A stretch of 7,989 nucleotides of DNA, taken from the NCBI GenBank assembly GCA_937967705.1, contig CALCJG010000153.1:1-7989 (forward strand). The letters run 5' to 3'. The stretch comes from an uncultured Spirochaetia bacterium. GTDB taxonomy: Bacteria > Spirochaetota > UBA4802 > JAGODF01. The position numbers were made by a program, and so were the translations under genes. This document shows positions 1-6,707 of the stretch, in pieces; the stretch's first letter is position 1; each line of letters opens with the position of its first letter. Below the pieces are notes generated by a model. That model did no database searches and was not told the origin of the DNA. It saw only the letters and a list, made by a program, of their open reading frames with translations.

Positions 1-1031
1 ACCCCCTGCTGCCGGGAATGGCGGGCACAGCGGTACACCGCGGTGGCCTGGGCCCGGCCGACGGACATGGTGGTCTGGGTGGTGCAGATGGAACCGGGCC
101 CCATGCCGATGCGCAGGGCGTCCACCCCCGCCTTGATGAGGTTTTCGCACTGCTCCTCGGTCACCACGTTGCCGCCGATCACGTCGATCTCGGGGTGATG
201 CTTCTTGATGTAGCGGATCATCTCGATCTGATAGATGGAATTCCCCTGAGCCGAATCGACCACCACCGCATTGACCCCCGCCCGGGCCAGCTCCGCGAGC
301 CGTTCCCTGGCCTCCTCCTGTGTGGAGAGGGAAGCGCCCACCATCAGCTGCTTCTGATTGTCCTTGGAGGCGAAGGGGTACTCACGGTTTTTAAGCAAAT
401 CGTTGCGGCACATGAGGGAGACCAGGTTGCCGCTGTCGTCCACGATGGGGAGTTTTCCCTTCTTGGAGGTCTTCAGGATCTCGTTGGCCTCGGGGAGGGA
501 GATGCCCTTCTTGGCGGTGAGGAGCTCGGTGTTCATCACCTCGGAGAGTTTCTTGCTGCGGTCGGGCTCGAAGTCGATGTCCCGGTTGGTGACGATCCCC
601 AGAAGTTTGGAGCCCAGGCGGCCGTCGGCGGTGATGGGTATGCCGGAAAATCCGTACTTTTCCTTGACTTCGTCGATATCAGAGATCCGATGTTCCGGGG
701 AGAAGACCATCGGGTCCAGGATGAATCCGTTTTCGAAGCGTTTGACCTTCCGCACCTCCTCCGCCTGCTCGGCGATGGTGTTGTTGTAATGAATGAAACC
801 GATCCCCCCCATGAGGGCCAGGCAGATGGCCATCCGGGATTCCGTAACGGTGTCCATGGGGCTTGATATGAGGGGCCGCTTGAGGGATATGTTCCGGGTC
901 AGCCGGGATTCCAGGTTTACGTCGTCGGGGGAGAAATCGATATATCCCGGCAGGATGATGAAATCGTTATAGGCCAGCCCGTTGGCGGAGCCAAATAGTT
1001 CCGCCGCTGAATAACCGTCTCTCTTTTGCAT
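1..1031 (-). CDS. guaB: IMP dehydrogenase, eukaryote-like type (3' end missing)
   Basis: Oxidises IMP to XMP with NAD+, the committed step of guanine nucleotide synthesis, in the cytosol. The 343 visible residues cover the N-terminal part of the TIM barrel, an inserted pair of CBS domains (about residues 98-217) and the active-site loop GPGSICTTQ, with the catalytic cysteine at Cys316. The NAD-site segment VDSAQGN (258-264) and the conserved SSPMDTVTE (57-65) are intact. From memory, the wording follows vertebrate IMPDH along its whole length: [16 protein letters not shown] near the start, [31 protein letters not shown], and Gln rather than the usual bacterial Arg after ICTT. The start is ATG at 1031-1029, with GAGG eight bases upstream; this begins about 15 residues later than human IMPDH. 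The C-terminal third, including the flap, lies outside the window. It is divergent from the 1487 operon. Identity is very secure; the subtype is a motif-based judgement. Confidence 0.96.
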   Translation of the reverse strand, partial: MQKRDGYSAAELFGSANGLAYNDFIILPGYIDFSPDDVNLESRLTRNISLKRPLISSPMDTVTESRMAICLALMGGIGFIHYNNTIAEQAEEVRKVKRFENGFILDPMVFSPEHRISDIDEVKEKYGFSGIPITADGRLGSKLLGIVTNRDIDFEPDRSKKLSEVMNTELLTAKKGISLPEANEILKTSKKGKLPIVDDSGNLVSLMCRNDLLKNREYPFASKDNQKQLMVGASLSTQEEARERLAELARAGVNAVVVDSAQGNSIYQIEMIRYIKKHHPEIDVIGGNVVTEEQCENLIKAGVDALRIGMGPGSICTTQTTMSVGRAQATAVYRCARHSRQQG

Positions 1032-1486
1032 AGGAGGCACCTCGGGAAAAATGGTATGGTCTGATGTCTTCAGTCAAGGTCATCACGGGAGCCCTTTTCC
1101 CCCCGTTTCAGGGGCCTCTGCGTTCTGGAAGAGGCTTCGTGAATCTTCTTTATGGTACAATATACTCTGTTCCAGGCCGGGTCGTCTAAATTTTTCGCCG
1201 CTTCTCAGCTTTTTCTGCTCTGATCGATCCTGCCGGTTGTTCACAGGGATAAATAATCCCCTGAAATGTGTCAATAGAATAATGTTATTAATGTGCTGTC
1301 CGTGAACGGGGAACGATCGTCCCTTTCCTGCTGAAGAAAGAAAGAAGGAAATGATTTTTTTATTGTGATAAACCCTCCCCTTTGATAGCCTGCTCCCCTG
1401 ACGAAACGGGCGGACCTTGCGGAACCAATTTATGAATAGTAAAAGAATACAAACGGCAACCTGGACAGACCTGCGGGGCGGTATCT
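1032..1486. other. Divergent intergenic region between guaB and the cytidylyltransferase operon
   Basis: This 455-base stretch must hold the promoters for guaB (minus) and the 1487 operon (plus). I see no convincing coding sequence, tRNA, rRNA or known riboswitch. Visible structure: a 6-bp inverted repeat GCCTCT/AGAGGC (1114-1135, 10-base loop); an AT-centred dyad CAGGGAT/ATCCCCTG (1244-1263, one-base bulge); and an 8-bp perfect palindrome ACGATCGT (1313-1320). On the minus strand TTGACT followed after 15 bases by TACCAT, just upstream of guaB, is a possible but short-spaced promoter. No strong sigma-70 promoter stands out on the plus strand. The short open frames here (for example 1051-1305) have no ribosome site or family resemblance. 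Confidence 0.6.
1244..1263. repeat. Imperfect dyad in the guaB/ispD intergenic region
   Basis: CAGGGAT (1244-1250) and ATCCCCTG (1256-1263) are inverted repeats around an AT-rich centre, with one unpaired base. The surrounding sequence to about 1295 is notably AT-rich for this genome. It could be an operator or part of a promoter region, or simply chance. There is no T-tract, so it is not a convincing terminator. Confidence 0.3.
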
Positions 1487-2194
1487 GTGGCTGATGTTTA
1501 CGCTCTCATCCTGGCGGGGGGCAAGGGGATGCGCATGGGCGATGAACGCCCCAAGCAGTTTCTGCCGCTGCAGGGGAAGCCGATCCTCATTAGGACCCTG
1601 GAGTCCTTTGCGCGGCTCGGGGAAATCACCGGCCTGATCCTCGCCCTGCCGGCAGACTATATTGCCGAGGCTGCTGCGCTCCTGGAACGGTTTTCCCCGG
1701 GGAGGGATGTGTCCCTGATCGCCGGCGGTGCGACCCGGCAGGAGTCCGCCTACCGGGCCCTGACCTGCAGGGAGTTCGCGGAGGAGGACATCCTCCTCAT
1801 CCACGACGCGGCCCGGCCCCTCGTCACGGAGCGGATGATCCTCGACTGCATCCGGGCCGCCGCTGAGGCGGGGGCCGCAGGGGTCTATGTCCGCGCCATC
1901 GATACCATTGCCGAGGGCGGGAAGGGGTTCGTGCTCAGCATACCGGAGCGCGGATCCCTTTACTACACCCAGACGCCCCAGGGCTTCCGATGTTCCGTAA
2001 TCCGGGACGCCCATGAGCGTGCCCTCGCCCGGGGAGAGAAAAACGCTACTGACGACGTGAGCCTGGTCCTGGAGGCGGGGTATTCCGTGAAGATGACAGA
2101 GGGGGATTACCGGAACATAAAAATCACCACCCCCCTGGATCTGGAACTGGCGGAACTGCTGATACGGAAGGTAAAAACGGAGGAACGAGGATGA
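1487..2194 (+). CDS. ispD: IspD/TarI-family CTP-dependent cytidylyltransferase (probable MEP cytidylyltransferase)
   Basis: Transfers CMP from CTP to a polyol phosphate. IspD makes CDP-methylerythritol in non-mevalonate isoprenoid synthesis; the sister enzyme TarI makes CDP-ribitol for envelope polymers. The 235-residue product has full family length and all core motifs: the nucleotide loop LAGGKGMRMG with PKQF (9-25; Lys23 matches the catalytic lysine), GGATRQES (80-87), HDAARP (106-111), Arg155, QTPQGF (162-167), TDD (188-190) and NIKITTPLD (210-218). The LAGGKGxRMG opening is closer to TarI-type proteins than to the AAGxGxRM of typical IspD. No ispF is adjacent, so the substrate is not settled. 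The start is GTG at 1487; no ATG, GTG or TTG lies in frame between it and the upstream stop at 1433, and a weak GGGGCGG sits just upstream. It is first in the operon, and its stop overlaps the next start (ATGA, 2191-2194). Confidence 0.85.
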   Translation: MADVYALILAGGKGMRMGDERPKQFLPLQGKPILIRTLESFARLGEITGLILALPADYIAEAAALLERFSPGRDVSLIAGGATRQESAYRALTCREFAEEDILLIHDAARPLVTERMILDCIRAAAEAGAAGVYVRAIDTIAEGGKGFVLSIPERGSLYYTQTPQGFRCSVIRDAHERALARGEKNATDDVSLVLEAGYSVKMTEGDYRNIKITTPLDLELAELLIRKVKTEERG

Positions 2195-3861
2195 TCGATG
2201 CCCTGAACGCGCTTGGCAAACGGAAGGCCCTCTTCCTCCTCCTGCTCCTGGGGGCGAGCCTTCTCTTCCGCCTGCCGACGCTCTTCAACGATTACTATGA
2301 TGTGGACGAGCTGGCGGCCATCGTGCAGACCCAGGAGTACCGGGCCGGCGATGTCCCGGGGAGGGATTTTAGCGAGAGCAAGCTCCCCCTCTATCACGCC
2401 CTCTTCAAAGCGGCCTATGCCCTCTCCCCGGAGCGGGGATGGGTGGTTCTTCACGCCTTTGCCGTGCTGATCGTTTTTCTCACGGCCCTCTCGGTCTACT
2501 TCGCAGGTTTGCGCATCGGGGGTTTCCCCGTGGGGGCGCTGGGTTCTCTCTTTTATGCGGTCTTCATCTCCTCTTTCAACCGGCACTTCATGGCGGTCAA
2601 CGGGGAGATCGTCTACAACCTTCCGGTGGCCGCCGGGTTTGCCTTTTTCCTCGCCTTCCTGCAGGAGAAGGGTTTGCGGAAATATCTTTCGTTCCTTTTT
2701 TGCCTTGTCCTGGGGGTCGCCGCCGCCCAGGTTAAGTTTCACGGCCTGATCCTCTTCATCTTTCTCGGTGTTTTCTTCATCCTTTACCGGCGCTATTATG
2801 ACGGAAGCCTGACCCGCAAATACCTGGCCCTCTGGGGGGGATTGTTCCTCTTTCTGGCGGCGGCGTTCACGGCCGATTTGATGCTCTCGGACAAGTTCGC
2901 CTCGTTTCTGATCTATCAGGTGAGCTCCAAGCTCTTTTATGCCGCCGCCCAGGGGTCGCAGCCGCTGATTATGGCGGGGAAATTTCTGCACCGCCAGGGT
3001 ATGCTCCTCATCTGGCACATCCTGCTCTGGGTCCCGGCCTTCTGGATTATGGCACGTTTCCTTTCCGGCAGGATGCGCTACGGAAGCGGGGAACAGTCCG
3101 CCCTCATCCTGATGTTTCTCTTTACCTATCTCATGGTTTTCGCGGGAGGGTCCCGGCTATATTTCCACTATTTCATGACCTGTTACCCCTTCCTCTGCCT
3201 GGCCTCCGCCATGGCCCTGAGCGAAGAGACCGCCTCCCGTATGGACTTTTTCAGGCGGCGGGCGACAGTGCTGCTTCTGGTGCCCGCCCTTTTCTTCTGG
3301 GGATGGAATGTCAAGGATGTCGTCATACGAAACTGCTATCCCCGGGCCTTCTACGGGGAGGGGAAAATCCTCTACTGGGCCCGGGCCGTGCTGGTGGGGA
3401 GCTTCAACGATTATCTCCTCCCGGAGGGCTCCTACATGGATGCCGCGGACTACATCCGGCGCATCACGCGCCCCGGGGAGAGAATCTTCGTCTGGGGAGA
3501 CGGGCCCTATCTCTATTACTTTTCCGGAAGGCGTATGGGGATACGCCATCTCTGGCCCAAGACCTCGGTCATACTGATTAACTCGCTTTACACGAAGGGG
3601 GATGATGCGTCCCGGCTTCAGGCCCGGCGCATGGAGGAGGACTTCGTGCAGATGATGGAGACAAAGAAACCGGTGCTCTTCGTCGACACATCACCCAACG
3701 GCCTTACCAACTTCCGCTTTCCCCCCCCGCCGGTGGTGCGGGCCTATGTGGAAAAGAGCTACCGTTTCCTGAAGGAGGTCAACCGGATGAGGATCTATGC
3801 CCGCAGGGGGTATGAACCCCTGCCTGAGGGAAAGGGGGAGGCTGAAGGGGAGAGGCCATGA
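2191..3861 (+). CDS. Polytopic membrane glycosyltransferase, GT39/ArnT-like (GT-C fold)
   Basis: Probably moves a sugar from a polyprenyl-phosphate carrier to an acceptor on the outer face of the inner membrane. The 556-residue protein has about ten hydrophobic segments (roughly 11-28, 83-106, 111-128, 142-157, 164-180, 183-200, 211-231, 270-290, 303-318, 330-345, 358-373) and then a soluble C-terminal part (about 380-556). The first periplasmic loop has the GT-C acidic motif DVDE (37-40), followed by ESKLPLYH (62-69), which resembles the E/D-K-P-P segment of PMT/ArnT enzymes. The donor and acceptor cannot be read from the sequence. The start is ATG at 2191, with AGG and GAGG just upstream, overlapping the previous stop. 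Its own stop overlaps the ferredoxin start at 3858, so translation is probably coupled. The C-terminal tail (543-556) is Gly/Glu-rich and low complexity. The family is fairly sure and the reaction is inferred. Confidence 0.8.
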   Translation: MIDALNALGKRKALFLLLLLGASLLFRLPTLFNDYYDVDELAAIVQTQEYRAGDVPGRDFSESKLPLYHALFKAAYALSPERGWVVLHAFAVLIVFLTALSVYFAGLRIGGFPVGALGSLFYAVFISSFNRHFMAVNGEIVYNLPVAAGFAFFLAFLQEKGLRKYLSFLFCLVLGVAAAQVKFHGLILFIFLGVFFILYRRYYDGSLTRKYLALWGGLFLFLAAAFTADLMLSDKFASFLIYQVSSKLFYAAAQGSQPLIMAGKFLHRQGMLLIWHILLWVPAFWIMARFLSGRMRYGSGEQSALILMFLFTYLMVFAGGSRLYFHYFMTCYPFLCLASAMALSEETASRMDFFRRRATVLLLVPALFFWGWNVKDVVIRNCYPRAFYGEGKILYWARAVLVGSFNDYLLPEGSYMDAADYIRRITRPGERIFVWGDGPYLYYFSGRRMGIRHLWPKTSVILINSLYTKGDDASRLQARRMEEDFVQMMETKKPVLFVDTSPNGLTNFRFPPPPVVRAYVEKSYRFLKEVNRMRIYARRGYEPLPEGKGEAEGERP

Positions 3862-4775
3862 GGGAATCCACAAGAAACATTTTCCGACTGCACGGGAAGC
3901 GGGTGGACCGGGCGGTGCATAATTATATCTATTTCCGCTATTACGCCCCCTACGTGAAAACGATGCTGGTGCTCATCCGATTTTTTGTGCGCTATTTCCG
4001 ATGGATGTCGCCTCTTCGTTTCACCCTCCATCAGGCCTTTCAGCGTTATCATGCCAAGGTGCTCTCCTTCGGGGACGTGCGGAAGATTCTCACCATCGAC
4101 CGGGATGTAACCCTGGGACCCGACAGCGGCCGGAGCATCATCCCCTACAGCCGAGCCAACAGCATCATCCTCAAGGAGCCGGGCTACATCGCCGTGATGG
4201 ACTGTCCCTGTAAACTGGCCCGCGAGCCCAACACCTGCGAGCCTGTGGCCAGCTGCATCGCGGTGGGCCGCACCACCGCCCAGTTCTGGCTGGAGCACGG
4301 GGAAAAGTATCATGCCCGGAGAATCACCCAGGAGGAGGCGTTGTCCATCATCACAGACTTTCGGCGGCGCGGGCATGTGACCACCGCCTTCTTCAAGGTG
4401 GCCACCGGGGGGCGCACCGGGGTCATCTGCAACTGCTGTCCCCGCTGCTGCGTGAGCCTGGAGGCCACACGGCTGGCCCGAAGTGTGCGCGGGGGCGGGA
4501 CGCTCTCCATGCAGGCCCCCTCGGGGTATGAGATCCGGCATATCCCCGAACGATGCCGTCTCTGCGGCGCCTGCGGGCGGATCTGCCCCTTCGGGGCGAT
4601 AAAGACGGAAGGCGGAACCTGGAGCCGGGACAGCCATCTCTGTATGGGCTGCGGGCTCTGCGAGGAGCACTGCGACAACGGCGCCCTGGAAATGCACACC
4701 GACGGTGCGGGCCTCCAGCCCCTGGACCTGGACCGGGCGGCCAAGCTGCTGGGCAGCCGGGGAACCGTAAAATAA
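3858..4775 (+). CDS. [4Fe-4S] ferredoxin-like protein with Cys-rich N-terminal domain
   Basis: A 305-residue iron-sulfur protein of unknown role. The C-terminal part is a 2x[4Fe-4S] ferredoxin module: CRLCGACGRICP (Cys233, 236, 239, 243) and CMGCGLCEEHC (Cys262, 265, 268, 272), the second followed by Asp-Asn where Pro is usual. The larger N-terminal part has two further cysteine groups, DCPCKLAREPNTC...C (Cys116, 118, 127, 133) and CNCCPRCC (Cys191, 193, 194, 197, 198), that could bind another cluster or metal. I recall similar CPC(R/K)...C...C and CNCC.CC proteins, named only '4Fe-4S binding protein', in anaerobic Deltaproteobacteria; this needs a search. Residues 22-48 are aromatic and basic with a hydrophobic stretch, and might touch the membrane. 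ATG 3858 overlaps the glycosyltransferase stop (ATGA), with AGAGG just upstream. The redox partner is unknown. Confidence 0.85.
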   Translation: MRESTRNIFRLHGKRVDRAVHNYIYFRYYAPYVKTMLVLIRFFVRYFRWMSPLRFTLHQAFQRYHAKVLSFGDVRKILTIDRDVTLGPDSGRSIIPYSRANSIILKEPGYIAVMDCPCKLAREPNTCEPVASCIAVGRTTAQFWLEHGEKYHARRITQEEALSIITDFRRRGHVTTAFFKVATGGRTGVICNCCPRCCVSLEATRLARSVRGGGTLSMQAPSGYEIRHIPERCRLCGACGRICPFGAIKTEGGTWSRDSHLCMGCGLCEEHCDNGALEMHTDGAGLQPLDLDRAAKLLGSRGTVK

Positions 4776-4794
4776 AAATACAGTGAGAGAACGG

Positions 4795-6000
4795 ATGAAT
4801 AGAAATGAGCAAAAGGCAATAAAACCGTCCGAAAAGGCAAACGGCCGATGCGGATCGGGGTTTCCGGCAGTTGTTCTGGCCGGGACGCTGGCGCTTCTGC
4901 TGCTCTTCCCCGCCGGTCTCGCTTCCCACATCGAATCGGGGTACGGGGGCTGCTGCCTCTTCGATCCCCTGGGGGCCATCAAGAGGGACTTCCGGCGCAG
5001 CCGGGCCCGGAGGACCGGCAGTTATAAGATATACGGGCAGCGCGTAGAGTTCTACAAAACGAGCATGGAGTATTATAAGGACACAAAAAAGCTCCGCCGG
5101 GGGGAGCTGGCGGCGGCTGTGGTTTTACCGGTAGAGGGGAAAAAGGCTCGTTTCGTGGGAGAGATCCGTCTTTTTGAGAGCGGAAATCTGGAACAAGCCG
5201 TTCTTGGGTCGCCCTTCCCTTTTCCCGTGTCAGGCAGGGAATACCGGTTTTATGGCCGTCTGGAATTTTACAGAAGCGGACGGCTGAGGGGCGGCCAGAT
5301 GAGGGAGAAAACCGCCTGCACTGTCGGCGGCCGGAACTATGATTTCCATCAAATCTTCCTCTACGAGAACAGGACCATCGGCGGAGGGGAGCTGGCGGGC
5401 GTTCATACGGTGATACTGCAGGGGGGACAGCAGCTCCCGGCCTATCGGGAGATCAGTTTTTATCCCGGCGGTCAGGTCCGAACCCTGGTTCTGGCCGGGG
5501 ATGCGGTCCTGGCTGGGTCCCCGGGGCTCTCCCTGAAAAAGGACGGGCTGCTCTCCCTCCATGAGAACGGCCGGGTCAAACTCTACGGCAAGTGGGTTAA
5601 AAAGGAAATACGGGGGGTGATGAGTCAGGTGTACGAATACAGTCCGCTCTTTGGCCCGGACGGGAAGGTCTTTGCCCTGAGGAGGCTGGAAGATGTTTAC
5701 GTACGGCTGGGGGGCAACATGATCGTAATCCCTGCTGGACGGTTCGTGATATACAGGGACGAGAAGAATAGGATTGCTGGGGGTGTGCAGATCGGCTGGC
5801 GTCAGCTGCCCCACCACATCACCCTGCCGGACCTGGATCTCCAGCGTTTCGGGAAGGATCAGGTTCTCATCTTTGCCCGTTATCGTGAAGACGGGAGCCG
5901 GGAAATGGAGTCCCTGCTCTTTACGCAGGATCTGGTCATGGAGAGGGGAGGGAGGCCGGTCTCCTGCCGCGCCTTCGAATGGATTCATGTGGCGCCCTGA
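4795..6000 (+). CDS. Exported or membrane-anchored protein with YwqK/MORN-like repeats, function unknown
   Basis: A 401-residue protein. The N-terminus is polar and basic, then has a hydrophobic stretch (about 24-43, including LAGTLALLLLFPAGLA), consistent with a signal peptide or anchor. No clear lipobox is present, although Cys53-Cys54 follow shortly after. From about residue 80 there are seven or eight diverged units of roughly 30 residues built on hydrophobic-x-FY-x-x-G-x-hydrophobic-x-x-G: EIRLFESGNLEQ (123-134), RLEFYRSGRLRGG (155-167), EISFYPGGQVRT (219-230), LLSLHENGRVKLYG (252-265), RFVIYRDEKNRIAGG (316-330). These resemble YwqK-type/MORN_2 beta-hairpin repeats that I recall in spirochaete proteins; function there is also unclear. 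ATG 4795 is preferred over the in-frame GTG at 4783, because GAGAG lies properly upstream of the ATG and nothing does for the GTG. It is last in the operon, 19 bases after the ferredoxin. Confidence 0.75.
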   Translation: MNRNEQKAIKPSEKANGRCGSGFPAVVLAGTLALLLLFPAGLASHIESGYGGCCLFDPLGAIKRDFRRSRARRTGSYKIYGQRVEFYKTSMEYYKDTKKLRRGELAAAVVLPVEGKKARFVGEIRLFESGNLEQAVLGSPFPFPVSGREYRFYGRLEFYRSGRLRGGQMREKTACTVGGRNYDFHQIFLYENRTIGGGELAGVHTVILQGGQQLPAYREISFYPGGQVRTLVLAGDAVLAGSPGLSLKKDGLLSLHENGRVKLYGKWVKKEIRGVMSQVYEYSPLFGPDGKVFALRRLEDVYVRLGGNMIVIPAGRFVIYRDEKNRIAGGVQIGWRQLPHHITLPDLDLQRFGKDQVLIFARYREDGSREMESLLFTQDLVMERGGRPVSCRAFEWIHVAP

Positions 6001-6007
6001 AAAAGAG

Positions 6008-6036
6008 TTGACGAATATTATACCGATCGGTATATT
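6008..6036 (+). promoter_or_regulatory. Sigma-70-type promoter of the tetR gene
   Basis: TTGACG (6008-6013) and TATATT (6031-6036) are separated by exactly 17 bases, a near-consensus arrangement. The -10 box overlaps the right end of the TetR-type palindrome, so a bound repressor would block RNA polymerase. The expected transcript start is about 10 bases before the ATG, leaving a very short leader around AAGGTGAG. Confidence 0.75.
6019..6034. promoter_or_regulatory. TetR-family operator O1 (perfect 16-bp palindrome)
   Basis: TATACCGATCGGTATA is a perfect palindrome within the -35/-10 spacer and first -10 bases of the tetR promoter. Size, symmetry and the ACCGnnCGGT-like core fit operators of TetR/AcrR regulators. 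A near-identical copy lies 647 bases downstream, before the hydrolase gene, which strongly supports function. Binding by the adjacent regulator is inferred. Confidence 0.82.
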
Positions 6037-6052
6037 GTTTAAGGTGAGTACT

Positions 6053-6646
6053 ATGGGAAAAGCGGAAAAAACGAGACATCAGATCATCGAGGTGGCGGGG
6101 CCCATCTTCAACCGGAACGGGTATGCCGGGACCTCCCTCTCGGAGCTCACCGAGGCGCTGGGTATGACCAAGGGCGCCCTGTATGGCAACTTCCGGAACA
6201 AGGACGAGATCGCCCTAGAGGCCTTCGAGTACAATTTCGGGAAGATCAGCGCCGGTATTGAAGAAGCACTGAAGGGGCATGACAATTCCTGTGACAAGCT
6301 GACCGCCTTCGCGGATTTCTATGCGGAGCATTACAGGGTCATCGCCCGAACGGGGGGATGCCCCCTCCTCAACGGGGCCATCGATTCCGACGACGGGCAT
6401 CCGGGACTGAAGAAAAGGGTCCGGGGAAAGATCGCCTACTGGAAGAGCAATCTTATAGTGCTGGTGCAGCGGGGTGTGCGCCGGGGGGAGATCAGGGAGG
6501 ACGCCGACGCTGAGGGTTTTGCGGAGCTCTTTATCGCTCTCATCGAGGGGGGCATCATGCTCTCTAAAGTGGCCGGTGAGGATTCCCCTCTGCAGGCGGT
6601 GGTGAGGCATATCAAGGGGCTCGTAGAGGCCATGAGAGAGAAGTGA
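6053..6646 (+). CDS. TetR/AcrR-family transcriptional regulator
   Basis: A 197-residue DNA-binding repressor of normal family length. The N-terminal helix-turn-helix is clear: TRHQIIEVAGPIFNRNGY (7-24), TSLSELTEALGMTKGALYGN (27-46), then FRNKDEI. The C-terminal ligand domain (about 55-197) contains GGCPLLNGAIDSDD (101-114), a GCxxxN-type motif seen in one group of TetR proteins. Cys103 within it and Cys80 are the only cysteines, so redox or electrophile sensing is possible but unproven. ATG 6053 is chosen because AAGGTGAG lies just upstream and family homology begins there; the open frame upstream overlaps the previous gene in another frame and is not translated sense. It is predicted to repress its own promoter through O1 and the hydrolase through O2. 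The ligand is unknown. Confidence 0.93.
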   Translation: MGKAEKTRHQIIEVAGPIFNRNGYAGTSLSELTEALGMTKGALYGNFRNKDEIALEAFEYNFGKISAGIEEALKGHDNSCDKLTAFADFYAEHYRVIARTGGCPLLNGAIDSDDGHPGLKKRVRGKIAYWKSNLIVLVQRGVRRGEIREDADAEGFAELFIALIEGGIMLSKVAGEDSPLQAVVRHIKGLVEAMREK

Positions 6647-6653
6647 TATTTTT

Positions 6654-6683
6654 TTGGTCTTTAATTATACCGATAGGTATATT
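6654..6683 (+). promoter_or_regulatory. Probable promoter of the metallo-hydrolase gene
   Basis: TATATT (6678-6683) sits against the second operator exactly as the tetR -10 box sits against the first. TTGGTC (6654-6659) at 18-base spacing is a weaker -35. It begins seven bases after the tetR stop, so the hydrolase can have its own regulated promoter as well as read-through from tetR. Confidence 0.65.
6666..6681. promoter_or_regulatory. TetR-family operator O2 (near-perfect palindrome)
   Basis: TATACCGATAGGTATA matches O1 at 15 of 16 positions; the single change (C to A at position 10) breaks symmetry near the centre. The matching block extends to 19 bases (6665-6683 versus 6018-6036) and includes the -10 box. 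Probably bound by the TetR protein encoded just upstream, perhaps more weakly than O1. Confidence 0.82.
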
Positions 6684-6707
6684 ATTACAGCAACTGAGGA
6701 GGAAGTC

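Noticed and set aside
18..866. A 282-codon plus-strand open frame opposite guaB
   Set aside because: Gly/His/Asp-rich product antisense to a highly conserved IMP dehydrogenase; no independent support.
1051..1305. Small open frame in the divergent intergenic region
   Set aside because: No ribosome binding site, atypical composition and no recognisable motif; probably non-coding.
2107..3018. A 303-codon minus-strand open frame opposite the glycosyltransferase
   Set aside because: Highly charged, low-complexity product with no family motifs, antisense to a clear membrane protein. It is a by-product of high G+C codon bias.
3721..3728. Run of eight C in the glycosyltransferase gene as a possible phase-variation tract
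   Set aside because: Short for slipped-strand switching, encodes a plausible Pro run (PPPP), and the frame stays intact; similar short C/G runs occur elsewhere in this G+C-rich window.
3795..4982. A 395-codon minus-strand open frame opposite the ferredoxin gene
   Set aside because: It covers the antisense of unmistakable CxxCxxCxxxC motifs. Its own product is Pro/Gly/Ala-rich with no recognisable domain.
5774..6052. Upstream extension of the tetR frame to an ATG at 5774
   Set aside because: It overlaps the 3' end of the preceding gene in another frame and would run through the tetR promoter. TetR homology starts right after ATG 6053.
6654..6707. TTG start at 6654 extending the metallo-hydrolase by 18 residues
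   Set aside because: There is no ribosome site before it, the extension would be encoded by the operator/promoter, and ATG 6708 has an excellent GAGGAGGAA upstream.
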